Assembly (NCBI GenBank): GCA_017460085.1
Contig: JAFUBQ010000020.1
Span: forward strand, 1 to 64,000
Reading direction: 5' to 3'
Length of the DNA stretch: 64,000 nucleotides
From: Alphaproteobacteria bacterium
Lineage (GTDB): Bacteria > Pseudomonadota > Alphaproteobacteria > RF32 > CAG-239
The translations under genes were made by a program, and so were the position numbers. The notes under the pieces were generated by a model that was not told the origin of the DNA, searched no databases, and saw only the letters and a list, made by a program, of their open reading frames with translations. Below, in pieces: positions 46,108 to 56,525 of this stretch. Within the stretch, counting starts at the first letter, position 1, and every line of letters starts with the position of its first letter.

Positions 46108-46459
46108 CAGTTTTTCTCCTTTAACAGTTTCAGCATAATCACAATGTTTTTTAATTCAACGTTTTTAAGCGCTTGATGCACAATATTGCCGACTAAATTA
46201 ATGCTTTCACACCGGCGAATTGATAAAAAGATCTATTGACAATATCACTTCTTTGTAGCACGATATTATTGGCTTGTGATAGATAGGCATTGTGTCCAGT
46301 CAGCAGGCTATTTTTTTATCCTGCACATATCTAACCTTATTTTCAGAAAAAATTTTTTTATAGAAGTCTGTTAATAATTATTAACAAGTGCTTTTAATTT
46401 ATGATGTTTTGTTTCAAAATGCAATTGTCAGATAAATTTTTTGTGAAAGGCGGAACACA
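46108..46459. other. Intergenic region before ctrA
   Basis: 352 bp between divergent pip and ctrA. It has no gene-like frame. A TTGACA at 46236 lacks a well-spaced -10, so I do not call a promoter there. A hairpin-like GCAGG/CCTGC pair flanks an A/T run near 46305-46325. The most striking item is the palindrome at 46370-46385, listed separately. This region should hold the ctrA promoter and its controls. Confidence 0.5.
46370..46385. promoter_or_regulatory. Perfect 16-bp palindrome upstream of ctrA, candidate CtrA-like operator
   Basis: GTTAATAATTATTAAC is fully self-complementary and contains two TTAA half-sites separated by 6 bp, 75 bp before the ctrA start. The Caulobacter CtrA box is TTAA-N7-TTAA, so the spacing is one base off. 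An autoregulatory site is plausible but unproved. Confidence 0.45.
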
Positions 46460-47146
46460 ATGCGAGTTTTATTAGTTGAAGACGATTATGCTGTATCTCA
46501 AAGCATTGAAACAATGCTTAAAAAAGAAGGTATGGTGGTTGATTCCAGTGAATATGGCGAAGAAGGACTGGATATTGCCAAGTTTTATGATTATGACATT
46601 ATCATTTTAGATTTGATGTTGCCGGATATGAATGGTTATGAGGTTCTAAAAAGTTTGCGTAATGCAAAGGTGAATACGCCGGTGCTGATTCTTTCAGGGT
46701 TGTCTGAGCCGGATAAAAAAGTAAAAGGTCTTGGCTATGGCGCTGATGACTATCTAACCAAACCTTTTGACAAAGCCGAGCTATTGGCACGCATTCAAGC
46801 AGTGGTGCGCCGCTCTAAAGGACATGCCAACTCAATTATTAAAACCGGTGATGTTGAGATAGATTTAGATACGCAAACCGTTACGGTAAAAGGTAAAACA
46901 TTGCACTTAACCGGCAAGGAATATGGCATTATGGAATTGCTTTCTTTGCGTAAAGGCGCAACGCTTAATAAAGACCAGTTTTTGAACCATCTTTACGGCG
47001 GTATTGATGAACCGGAATTGAAAATTATTGATGTGTTCATCTGCAAACTGCGTAAAAAACTGGAAAAGGCTTCGGGCGGCAAAAATTATATTGAAACCGT
47101 TTGGGGCAGAGGTTATGTTTTACGCGACCCTGATGAAAAAAAGTAA
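46460..47146 (+). CDS. ctrA: Cell-cycle response regulator CtrA
   Basis: CtrA is the OmpR-family master regulator of alphaproteobacterial cell division, DNA methylation and envelope genes. The receiver has acidic residues in [15 protein letters not shown], phospho-acceptor Asp51 in [17 protein letters not shown] and Lys in [10 protein letters not shown]. The winged helix ends in [16 protein letters not shown]. The length is 228. The C-terminus is DPDEKK and lacks the Ala-Ala that ClpXP reads in Caulobacter CtrA. Its kinase gene cckA and target-type gene ccrM are also in this window. Confidence 0.96.
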   Translation: MRVLLVEDDYAVSQSIETMLKKEGMVVDSSEYGEEGLDIAKFYDYDIIILDLMLPDMNGYEVLKSLRNAKVNTPVLILSGLSEPDKKVKGLGYGADDYLTKPFDKAELLARIQAVVRRSKGHANSIIKTGDVEIDLDTQTVTVKGKTLHLTGKEYGIMELLSLRKGATLNKDQFLNHLYGGIDEPELKIIDVFICKLRKKLEKASGGKNYIETVWGRGYVLRDPDEKK

Positions 47147-47168
47147 TAATATAGTATAGGATTTACAA

Positions 47169-47828
47169 ATGTTTAATAACCAATATGGGCGCTCAATGAT
47201 TGAGATGTTGGGTGTGCTCTCGATTATAGGTGTGCTTTCGGTTGGAGGTATTGCCGGTTTTTCCGGAGTTATGACACAATACAAGGTTAATAAAACGGTA
47301 GAACAAGTTATGGAAATGGTTTCGGTTTTAGCGCAAATCGGAGAACAGTCGGGAACATATGAAGGTTTGGATAATTCCGTAGCCATTAAAATGAAGGCAA
47401 TACCCAGTGGGATTAGCATTGATGGTGATAATTTAACTAATTTGTTTGGCGGAAATGTTACAATAGAATCATCCAGTCTTTTAGCCGATGATAATAATGA
47501 TAATGGGGCATTTGCCGTTACTTTCACCGGATTATCCTCTGATGCTTGCTTGCGTTTAGCTACGCAAAACTGGCAAAGCGGACAAAGCGGCTCACTGGTA
47601 GGAATTGGTTTTGCAGCAGATACGACAACGGAGCCGACACTAGAACCAACAACGGAGCCGACATTAGAACCAACAACGGAGCCGACAAACACATCTCCTG
47701 CTGATAACCTTTTACTAAATTGTAATGATGTCGGATGTGCAAAAAATTTACCTATTTCAATAACCAATGCTATTGAAAAATGTGGTTGTGAATCTGATAC
47801 TTGCATTATGGTTGTTAAATTTTTCTGA
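47169..47828 (+). CDS. Type IV pilin/pseudopilin-like protein
   Basis: A 219-residue protein starting MFNNQYGRSMIEMLGVLSII. The Gly-Arg-Ser-Met-Ile-Glu context is a class III-like prepilin processing site, with Glu at mature position 5 and a 20-residue hydrophobic helix following. A TEPTLEPT repeat linker (about 155-175) separates the body from a small C-terminal Cys-rich end (NCNDVGCAK, CGCESDTC). It lies 22 bp after ctrA and may be co-transcribed. No pilus assembly genes are in the window. Whether it makes a pilus or a secretion pseudopilus cannot be told. Confidence 0.8.
   Translation: MFNNQYGRSMIEMLGVLSIIGVLSVGGIAGFSGVMTQYKVNKTVEQVMEMVSVLAQIGEQSGTYEGLDNSVAIKMKAIPSGISIDGDNLTNLFGGNVTIESSSLLADDNNDNGAFAVTFTGLSSDACLRLATQNWQSGQSGSLVGIGFAADTTTEPTLEPTTEPTLEPTTEPTNTSPADNLLLNCNDVGCAKNLPISITNAIEKCGCESDTCIMVVKFF
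47625..47687 (+). repeat. 24-bp tandem repeat inside the pilin-like gene
   Basis: Unit ACAACGGAGCCGACACTAGA plus ACCA occurs twice in full and once as a 15-bp part, with one C/T difference. It encodes the Thr-Glu-Pro-Thr-Leu-Glu-Pro-Thr unit. The number of units is likely variable between strains. Confidence 0.85.
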
Positions 47829-47898
47829 TTGGTTGGTAGCGACGGTCGTTAATATTTTTGATATTGCTCAAGGTTTCATCCAAAAAAAAATTTAAGAA

Positions 47899-47914
47899 TG
47901 TTTCACGTGAAACA
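47899..47914. other. parS centromere-like site
   Basis: TGTTTCACGTGAAACA is a perfect 16-bp palindrome identical to the conserved chromosomal parS consensus bound by ParB. It is intergenic, between the pilin-like gene and rnhA, a usual parS setting. parAB are not in the window. parS sites cluster near the replication origin. Confidence 0.88.
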
Positions 47915-47999
47915 TTTGCCGTTTTTTGTTCTAAAAACAGCTAGTTAGATACCATTTTAAAATTCTGTTTTTCTTATATTTGCATAAGAAAAACATTAT

Positions 48000-48452
48000 T
48001 TAAGTTAATTCTTGCTTAATTTTTTCCACTTCTGCTCTGGCTAAGGCATCGCAGCGCTCATTTTCCGCATGGCCTGCGTGCCCTTTTACCCATATAAAGC
48101 GAATTTCGTGTTGCTGTGTCAATTCATCTAAACGCTGCCATAGGTCAATATTTTTAACACCTTTGTTTTTATTAGCGGTTTTCCAGCCGTTTTTCTTCCA
48201 GTTAGGCAGCCATTCAGTAATGCCGCACATTACATATTTGCTGTCGGTATAAAGCGAAATATTGCATGTTTTTTTCAATGCGCTTAATGCTTCAATAACC
48301 GCTGTTAATTCCATACGGTTGTTTGTGGTTTCAATTTCGCCGCCGGAAAGCTCTTTTTCTACGTCTTTATAGCGTAAAACTGCCCCCCAGCCGCCAATGC
48401 CGGGGTTGCCGGAGCAAGCACCGTCTGTAAATATTTCTACTCGTGCCGTCAT
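48000..48452 (-). CDS. rnhA: Ribonuclease HI
   Basis: It degrades the RNA of RNA-DNA hybrids. Catalytic residues are visible: Asp in [10 protein letters not shown], Glu in [14 protein letters not shown], Asp in LYTDSKYV, and the last Asp in NERCDALAR. The 150 residues match E. coli RNase HI. Its start overlaps the stop of the upstream AlbA_2 gene by 4 bp. Confidence 0.96.
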   Translation of the reverse strand: MTARVEIFTDGACSGNPGIGGWGAVLRYKDVEKELSGGEIETTNNRMELTAVIEALSALKKTCNISLYTDSKYVMCGITEWLPNWKKNGWKTANKNKGVKNIDLWQRLDELTQQHEIRFIWVKGHAGHAENERCDALARAEVEKIKQELT

Positions 48453-49525
48453 TCCATTTCTTTCACAAATTCAATAAAAAATTCATTCGTCAATAATTCC
48501 GTATTATCATTAGAGCGCAAGGCTTTTGCCACAAACGAGCGCAAACTGTTTTTGTTTGCTTCAATACGGAATGATTTTGGCATTGCTCCGTCTGCCCCAA
48601 TCACACCATTAAGCAAAAAGTCATCTTCAATAAATTCTGAAAACATCATTTCCACACGTGTAAATTTAAGCATACCGCGCGGCGGCAGGCGCAAATCGGG
48701 CTTGGTAATTAAATTCAAATGCCCTTCAATATTTTGCAAACCGAACATTTGACTATAATCAATAAACCGCACACGATTATATTCGCCGCCGGCACTTTCG
48801 GTGGTGCAGGTTAAATATAGTTCGCGGGCAATAACATTGCTGTTGTTTTCGCACACAACATCAAATGCAATTTTAACATATTTTTGCGGCGGTGTATCAA
48901 TTGTTTTGGGATATAGAATATCTTCATCGGCATATTCTTGCAGTTCCAGCGTGCGTTTATCCAAATGCAAAGCCACATTCGGCTGCGGACGGCGGCCGAA
49001 CATGCCGGCAATTACGGCATATGGAGCCGGCACATTGTTTGAGCCGGAACGAATGAAAATATGATTGCCGATTGTGGTCATCAACGGTGCCACTTCCGAA
49101 CGCGGAATATAGGTGGCTAAATAGCCGTTACCATCTTTATCGCAGCTGATAATGTGGTTGCGCACTTTGTTATGACTGGGAATGGTGCAGCCGGAAATGG
49201 CATTTTCCACCCAACTCATAAAGCGATGCACATTTTCCACTTTTATTTTAGCCTGAGCAACATCACCAACATCGGCATCACGTGAACATTCCACTCCCCA
49301 AACAATAACCCCGCCTTCCGAATTACCGAATCCGGAAATACACTTTGCCAAATTGCGGCGGTCATCATTGCACAGCGCCCAACCGTGTTTACCGGTAGAA
49401 TCAGCGCGTTTAAAATCCATAAACAGCTCCTCGGTTTGCCGATTGCGAATAAATTCATCAAGCGCATCTTCGCCGAAGTAGATGAGTTTTTGAAAAATAT
49501 CTTCTGCTCGTGACATAGCCGCCAT
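48449..49525 (-). CDS. AlbA_2-domain (Schlafen-like) protein
   Basis: The N-terminal 150 residues fit the AlbA_2 putative nucleic-acid-binding domain: [13 protein letters not shown] and later [18 protein letters not shown], both characteristic. The C-terminal 200 residues ([20 protein letters not shown] and on) are of no known family and beta-rich. AlbA_2 proteins are often taken as transcriptional regulators or parts of defence systems, but the role here is unknown. It is translationally coupled to rnhA, so the two share an operon. 358 residues. Confidence 0.7.
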   Translation of the reverse strand: MAAMSRAEDIFQKLIYFGEDALDEFIRNRQTEELFMDFKRADSTGKHGWALCNDDRRNLAKCISGFGNSEGGVIVWGVECSRDADVGDVAQAKIKVENVHRFMSWVENAISGCTIPSHNKVRNHIISCDKDGNGYLATYIPRSEVAPLMTTIGNHIFIRSGSNNVPAPYAVIAGMFGRRPQPNVALHLDKRTLELQEYADEDILYPKTIDTPPQKYVKIAFDVVCENNSNVIARELYLTCTTESAGGEYNRVRFIDYSQMFGLQNIEGHLNLITKPDLRLPPRGMLKFTRVEMMFSEFIEDDFLLNGVIGADGAMPKSFRIEANKNSLRSFVAKALRSNDNTELLTNEFFIEFVKEME

Positions 49526-49619
49526 CTCCGTTGTTTTATTTATAACATATGATAAATTATTTATGGTAAAAATACAATTAATTTATTTTTTTGCTTTACA
49601 TATTCTTTTTTCTTTGCTA

Positions 49620-49864
49620 GCGTACGAGTGAACGGGGAGTTCTCGTTCGGGGCGTGGAAACCCCGTTGTAGGCGTTTGTGAAGAACGTTAATTTTGCTTT
49701 GCTGATGGTTATATTGATGTTATGACCGGAGGGCGGCAAAATAAGCCGTTTTACATAAGCATCATATATAACCTAGGAGATATATGCCTGTTTTAGGTCA
49801 ATATGTCGCGCTATTCCTACAAATAGTTTCCAACGTCCGGTCGCTTTTTTCAAGCGACTTTTTT
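49620..49864 (+). ncRNA. Candidate structured leader or small RNA with a switching terminator
   Basis: A GC-rich island in an AT-rich gap of 366 bp. It shows CGGGG/CCCCG and GAACG/CGTTC hairpins at 49630-49665, GTTCT/AGAAC around them, GGCGGC/GCCG at 49732, TAGGA/TCCTA, and a long-range GACCGGA (49724) / TCCGGTC (49836) helix. The last one shares GTC with the terminator GTCGCTT/AAGCGAC plus T-run (49840-49864), so the two cannot form together. A possible promoter (TTTACA-N17-TAGCGT) ends near 49622. It may be a leader of the lipoprotein gene or an independent RNA. I could not match it to 6S, tmRNA, RNase P or a known riboswitch. Confidence 0.5.
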
Positions 49865-49891
49865 GTTTGTGTGACTTTAGGAGACGATGAG

Positions 49892-50377
49892 ATGAAAAAG
49901 ATACTTATTTTATTTATGTTAATGAATTTATGCACCGGATGTATAAGCTATAGATATGATACAAGTAAATCAACCATAGAAAATGATAAATATAAAGTAA
50001 ATATCAGTTTACAAGAAACACCTCTTGTTAATAACAGTTGGACAACAGCTCTTAATGCTTACCAGTTAAACATAACAAATTATACTGATGATGACATTGA
50101 AATTGATTGGACAAGAACTTCTTTTATTACAAATGGCCAAACAGATGGAGGATTTATGAAAGCAAATGAACTCTACTTAAATAGAGATTTACCTAAAAAT
50201 CCGACAATCGTTATGCCGAGAGCGACTCAAAAGATGAATATATACCCTTCTACATTAATTTCAGCTGTTAACCAACATTTTGCAATACCTGAAGGTAAAA
50301 ACGGGGTGTATTTAATCCTTAGAATCGGCGACACTGAATATAAAGAGCAATTGTATATTACAAAAATTAGAGAGTAA
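49892..50377 (+). CDS. Putative lipoprotein of unknown function
   Basis: A 161-residue secreted protein starting MKKILILFMLMNLCTGC; the hydrophobic signal ends at a Cys with an imperfect lipobox (LCTGC rather than LxGC). The mature part is beta-rich with no known domain (NAYQLNITNYTDDDIEIDWTR reads like an immunoglobulin-like fold). An in-frame ATG at 49784 with AGGAG is the only competitor; the later start gives a signal peptide and is preferred. It lies 28 bp past the terminator of the upstream RNA. Confidence 0.65.
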   Translation: MKKILILFMLMNLCTGCISYRYDTSKSTIENDKYKVNISLQETPLVNNSWTTALNAYQLNITNYTDDDIEIDWTRTSFITNGQTDGGFMKANELYLNRDLPKNPTIVMPRATQKMNIYPSTLISAVNQHFAIPEGKNGVYLILRIGDTEYKEQLYITKIRE

Positions 50378-50388
50378 GGAGAAAAAAG

Positions 50389-50457
50389 ATGGGATTTTTC
50401 TTAACATTATCGTTTAACAGAGTTTGTTTTTCCACAACGACCTCGGCCATGGTGTAG
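50389..50457 (+). CDS. 22-residue open frame with a strong ribosome site
   Basis: ATG preceded by AAGGAG (7-bp spacing) and a frame MGFFLTLSFNRVCFSTTTSA to TAG, 11 bp after the lipoprotein stop. The next gene is convergent. It could be a tiny protein or the head of a gene whose rest is lost. Coding potential cannot be judged at this length. Confidence 0.25.
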   Translation: MGFFLTLSFNRVCFSTTTSAMV

Positions 50458-50464
50458 ATTGAAT

Positions 50465-51154
50465 TTATCCTTTAAATCCCTGTGCGACCACATACATTTC
50501 AACCGAATCCTGTCGGCTGGCATCGGGTTTATAGTGGCTCACTTTGCTAAAATGCTGCCGCATATCAACAAGCAAAGAATTTTCGGTGCCGCCTTGAAAA
50601 ACTTTAGCAATAAAAATTCCGCCTTCAACCAAAACTTCTTTTGCAAATTCATAAGCCATTTCCACCAAACCCAAAGTGCGTAGATGGTCAACATTTTGCA
50701 CTCCTGTCGTATTAGCCGCCATATCACTCATCACCACATCAACCGGACCGTTTAGCAATGCTTTTATTTTGCTTGCCGCGTCTTCAGATGTAAAATCTTG
50801 CTGCAGCAAAATTGCGCCTTCAATCGGCTCGGTCGGCAACAAATCCATACCCACAATTTGCCCGCTGCCTTTATTTTTTTGCGCGGCAATTTGTGTCCAT
50901 CCACCCGGCGCGCACCCTAAATCAACAATAGTTTTACCTTTACCTAAAAAATGAAATTTTTCATCAAGTTGAATAAGTTTGAAAGCGGCTCGGCTGCGAT
51001 AATTAAGACGTTTTGCCTCTGCAACATAGGGGTCATTTAATTGCCTTTGCAACCAACGGTTTGATGATGTGGTGTTATATTTTGCATTTTTAACCCGCAC
51101 GGTCAACATTTTGCGGCCACGCACCTGTTTTGCCGATTGTGTCAGTTTTGCCAT
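50465..51154 (-). CDS. rlmE: 23S rRNA 2'-O-methyltransferase RlmE
   Basis: RlmE (RrmJ/FtsJ) methylates U2552 of 23S rRNA. The SAM loop IVDLGCAPGGWTQIAA and the K-D-K-E residues (Lys in AAFKLIQLDEKF, Asp in VVMSDMAAN, Lys in GIFIAKVFQGG, Glu in SVEMYVVA) are intact. The 229 residues are normal. Its start overlaps the end of the Ppx-like gene by 13 bp, so it belongs to the ccrM-ppx-ppx-rlmE operon. Confidence 0.95.
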   Translation of the reverse strand: MAKLTQSAKQVRGRKMLTVRVKNAKYNTTSSNRWLQRQLNDPYVAEAKRLNYRSRAAFKLIQLDEKFHFLGKGKTIVDLGCAPGGWTQIAAQKNKGSGQIVGMDLLPTEPIEGAILLQQDFTSEDAASKIKALLNGPVDVVMSDMAANTTGVQNVDHLRTLGLVEMAYEFAKEVLVEGGIFIAKVFQGGTENSLLVDMRQHFSKVSHYKPDASRQDSVEMYVVAQGFKG

Positions 51155-52054
51155 TTTTTCTTTAACTCCTCAAGTATGGCTTCTTGCGCTCCCTTCAGCG
51201 AAGCCGTTAATTCCTTAATTTGCAATGTTTGATAAATTGTTTGAAATATAGTGCATGCGGCAACAAATATATCGGCCCTGCTTTCGCCGATATATGGATT
51301 TTGTGCCATATTTTCTGTTGTTTGATTGAATACTTTTGCAATTTCTGCATCAATTTCTTTTGTGGTAACTCTTACGCCGTCAGCAACATTGCGGTCATAT
51401 GACCCAAAGTTTTTAACCATACTGACTAAACGCAACGGAGTGCTGGAAGTGGCAATGCAGCAGCAATTTTGCTGATATTCATTAAAACTTGCTGCGGCAA
51501 TAAATTCTGCAACTTGCTGCCTTACAACATCTGCTAATTTTTCAGCATTTGTTTTGCTATATTTTTTAAGCTCAAAAACTTCTGAGCTGTTGCGTGCACC
51601 CCACGGAATTGACACGGTATGTAAAATTTGCGGTTTATCTGTGTTGGTCGCCAACGTAATTTCCGTAGAACCTCCGCCTAAGTCATACACTAAAACATAT
51701 GGTTTATTTTTATCAGCATTCAAAATCGCGCCTTTTAATGTCAAAGTAGCTTCTTCCAGCGGAGATATAATATCAAGCTCAATGCCGCTTTTTTCTTTTA
51801 CTTCTTTTACAAATTCTGCACCGTTTTCAGCCATTCGGCACGAAGCAGTGGCAATAGCTCGATAGCAACCGACATCATGCTTTTCCATTATTTTAGCATA
51901 ATGCATAAAGCATGATACCCCGCGGTCAAATGCTTCTTTTGTAAAGCACATATTTTGCACCAAACCTTCGCCTAATTTTGTGGTAACGGCCTCACGATAT
52001 ATTAGATTGCCACTTCTGTCGCCAATGGAAATGCGGCACGAATTTGTGCCTAAA

Positions 52055-52083
<29 letters not shown>
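51142..52083 (-). CDS. Ppx/GppA phosphatase, second copy
   Basis: It removes phosphate from polyphosphate or pppGpp. The actin-fold loops AAIDLGTNSCRISIGD and VYDLGGGSTEITLA are present; the acidic residue for catalysis lies in LEEATLTLKGA. I chose the ATG at 52083, with AAGGAA upstream, giving 313 residues, short for E. coli Ppx (513), so the C-terminal domains are absent. It overlaps the first copy by 29 bp, so the two are translationally coupled. Confidence 0.88.
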
Positions 52084-54290
<2,207 letters not shown>

Positions 54291-54298
54291 TTATAAGG

Positions 54299-54313
54299 TT
54301 AGCATTTTATTAA
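54299..54313. promoter_or_regulatory. Candidate CtrA box upstream of ccrM
   Basis: TTAG-N7-TTAA on the plus strand, one base from the Caulobacter consensus TTAA-N7-TTAA, about 48 bp before the ccrM start. In Caulobacter ccrM is a CtrA target, so the position makes sense, but short AT-rich motifs occur by chance in this genome. Confidence 0.4.
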
Positions 54314-54377
54314 AATTCATATAAAAATATTACCGCATTAAAACATTTTTATTGCCGTCTGTGCTTCATAGTTTTAA

Positions 54378-54914
54378 TTATGGATATAATCTGAATAATT
54401 GTCTGAGAGCTTCTTCGCGTTCAGTCACAATAGCTGATTCCGTATCGTTTAGTTTTAAAGCCTCAAGTTTACGCTGATACTGTTCCTTCATATCAAGCGA
54501 AAGCTCATCTTCACCTTCTTGCATTTGTTTTATTACGGCTTCGGCATTACGCTTAACCATAATTTCTTGCAATAACTCTTGCAAATGCCGCCGCATATAA
54601 AAAAATCTTTCCACATCAATACGATGATAAACAAACCATATTTTAGCTTTCAAATCTGCAAGAGGTTCATTTTTTACCGAAAAAGATTTCCCCGGTAATG
54701 CCTGCAAATTCAGTTCATTAAATTGTGGCCACAAGCGCATAAACTCATCTGTTTCATTTGCACTTATCGCAGATTGCATTTGAATATTTTTTTGAGCAAT
54801 CAGATTATTATTTTCCTGCCAAACAGTCTTTACTACTTGACAGCGCGCGGTTTGCATCAATATTACAATAGCAATTACCCATAACATTATATTTTTCAGC
54901 TGATATTTCACCAT
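54378..54914 (-). CDS. Membrane-anchored hypothetical protein
   Basis: 178 residues with one N-terminal hydrophobic anchor (about 8-23, IMLWVIAIVILMQTARC) and a soluble, mostly helical, charged rest (for example LLQEIMVKRNAEAVIKQMQE), likely periplasmic. No family recognised. It overlaps the upstream HAD-like gene by 7 bp, so the two are coupled. Confidence 0.65.
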   Translation of the reverse strand: MVKYQLKNIMLWVIAIVILMQTARCQVVKTVWQENNNLIAQKNIQMQSAISANETDEFMRLWPQFNELNLQALPGKSFSVKNEPLADLKAKIWFVYHRIDVERFFYMRRHLQELLQEIMVKRNAEAVIKQMQEGEDELSLDMKEQYQRKLEALKLNDTESAIVTEREEALRQLFRLYP

Positions 54915-55735
54915 TGCAACTTCTCCGCATAATAATCGACATTCAAACCATAATCGGCTGAAAGTTTGTTAATTTGTTCATCTGTTGGATTATTAATTTG
55001 ATGAATACCACCGGTTAACAACATAGTTTTTGCGCCGAATAAATTGCCTAAGCGCATATCGGTTGCCATTGCATCTCCAATAACCAAACAGCGCGAATTA
55101 CAAAAGTCTTTTATGCCTTCGCACAAATAAGCTGCCACTTTTACGTCAGGTTTTCCGAATGGTATAATTGTACCACCCATCAGGGCATATTGTTCAGCAA
55201 TAGTGCCTGCTCCGTTTTTTATACCGGCAGAAGTTAACAATATTGTATCATTACCAATACATAATAGCGGTAACCGGCAATGCAAAGCCTGAACTAATAT
55301 TTGCTGATAATATTCATCGCTAAAACCTTCTAAATCTGTTGTTGCTACAATAAAATCAGCATCATTCACATCATCAACTTTTTGATAATCCAAGCCTTCC
55401 GTTAAATTTGCTGTGACAGGTTTCAAATGATAATATTTATGTTTTGAAGACTTAATATTTTTCATATAAAAATGTGCGATTTCACCGGCTGTTATCATTG
55501 CAGAAAAAATATTCATCGGCACGCCGGATTTCTTCAAAAAACAAAATAAATCTTGTAAACGCCAACCACAATTAGATGCCAACATAATTTTTTTGCCACT
55601 CTGATAAATTTTTATCAGAGTGTTCAAATTGTCAGAATCAACGTTTAAACCCCGCAAAACAACACCATTCAATCCGCATATAACGGTATCAAATTCACTT
55701 ATTATACGAGACACATATTTCAAACGTTGGCTCAT
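54908..55735 (-). CDS. HAD-IIA family protein lacking the nucleophile
   Basis: It resembles the class IIA HAD hydrolases of the TIGR01459 type: GIKNGAGTIAEQYALMGG and FGKPDVKVAAYLCEG in the cap/core and the acidic motif VIGDAMATDMRLGNLFG near the C-terminus. Motif I, normally C-D-V-W-G-V with catalytic Asp, reads CGLNGVV (Gly21 in place of Asp; codon GGA). The protein is therefore predicted not to be a phosphatase. I chose the second Met (MSQRLKY). It may be a binding or regulatory protein, coupled to the membrane-anchored gene after it. Confidence 0.78.
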   Translation of the reverse strand: MSQRLKYVSRIISEFDTVICGLNGVVLRGLNVDSDNLNTLIKIYQSGKKIMLASNCGWRLQDLFCFLKKSGVPMNIFSAMITAGEIAHFYMKNIKSSKHKYYHLKPVTANLTEGLDYQKVDDVNDADFIVATTDLEGFSDEYYQQILVQALHCRLPLLCIGNDTILLTSAGIKNGAGTIAEQYALMGGTIIPFGKPDVKVAAYLCEGIKDFCNSRCLVIGDAMATDMRLGNLFGAKTMLLTGGIHQINNPTDEQINKLSADYGLNVDYYAEKLQW

Positions 55736-55792
55736 TTTAAATTCCACAACATAAACGTTTTTTATTGTAGGATAATGCCTAGTTAAATGTTT

Positions 55793-56332
55793 TTAATAAA
55801 AGTAATAACGAGCGCCTAAACTGAATTCTTTTGAATTAGAATAAGCATCGCCATCAGCTAAAGAATAGCGAAACATTGCGCGAACGCCCCACTCCGGTGT
55901 CGGATTTAATTCTCCGCCAACACCTAAACGTAAAGCATTTTCAGTATCCTTACGCATGTGTCCGCTATGCTTAAGCTTTGCCGACATACGTCCATATCCG
56001 ACAGAACCTAAAATTGCACCTTCATTAAAATTCCATCCGTTAACTAAAACATCAGCACCCCAACCATAAAGTCTGCCGCGTGCAGTACCACTATTTGAGG
56101 TTTTCTTTTCACGCATTGAACGCTCGGCAAACAGCTCAACCGCACCTAAATCAACAAACTTGATACCACCGTTTATATTGGCAATATCATAATTATCAGG
56201 ATAATTACCATTTACATTAGGTGTTCTGTTAACATAATCAAAACCGACATATGGCATATATTCGCCGGCATTAGCCGTAAATGCTGTTGCTAAAAGAGCA
56301 ATTCCGCTCAATAAACTCAATTTTTTTTGCAT
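55793..56332 (-). CDS. Outer-membrane beta-barrel protein
   Basis: A signal peptide with a cut near TAFTANA-GEYMP is followed by about eight amphipathic strands (YMPYVGFDYVNR, GAILGSVGYGRM, WGVRAMFRYSLADG). The C-terminus ends FSLGARYYFY, the aromatic strand of small barrels. The 179 residues fit an OmpX/OmpW-like 8-stranded barrel. Family not known precisely. Confidence 0.8.
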   Translation of the reverse strand: MQKKLSLLSGIALLATAFTANAGEYMPYVGFDYVNRTPNVNGNYPDNYDIANINGGIKFVDLGAVELFAERSMREKKTSNSGTARGRLYGWGADVLVNGWNFNEGAILGSVGYGRMSAKLKHSGHMRKDTENALRLGVGGELNPTPEWGVRAMFRYSLADGDAYSNSKEFSLGARYYFY

Positions 56333-56463
56333 AATTCAATCTCCCGAATACTTGAAATGTTTTTTTCTTTATAAATCAAAAAAATATAATATTTCGTTAA
56401 TTTATAAATTGCGGAAAATATCTTTTTTTTTATTAAATCAAGCAATCGGAATTCAATTTAAAA

Positions 56464-56506
56464 TAAAAAAAGCGCTTTGTTCTCAATAAAAAAACAAAAC
56501 GCTTTA
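56464..56506 (-). terminator. Terminator after greA
   Basis: AAAGCG-TTTTGTT pairs with AACAAAGCGCTTT on the minus strand, followed by a T-run, 20 bp past the greA stop. Confidence 0.8.
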
Positions 56507-56525
56507 GAACTTTCCAAGTTAATGT

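Noticed and set aside
46236..46269. ctrA promoter TTGACA...TATTAT
   Set aside because: The spacer would be 22 bp, too long for a normal sigma-70 site.
49640..49680. FMN riboswitch
   Set aside because: TTCGGGGC and GGAAACCCC look similar at first, but the later conserved parts of that aptamer are missing.
49620..49864. 6S RNA or tmRNA
   Set aside because: I find no long closing stem with a central bubble and no tag reading frame or tRNA-like ends.
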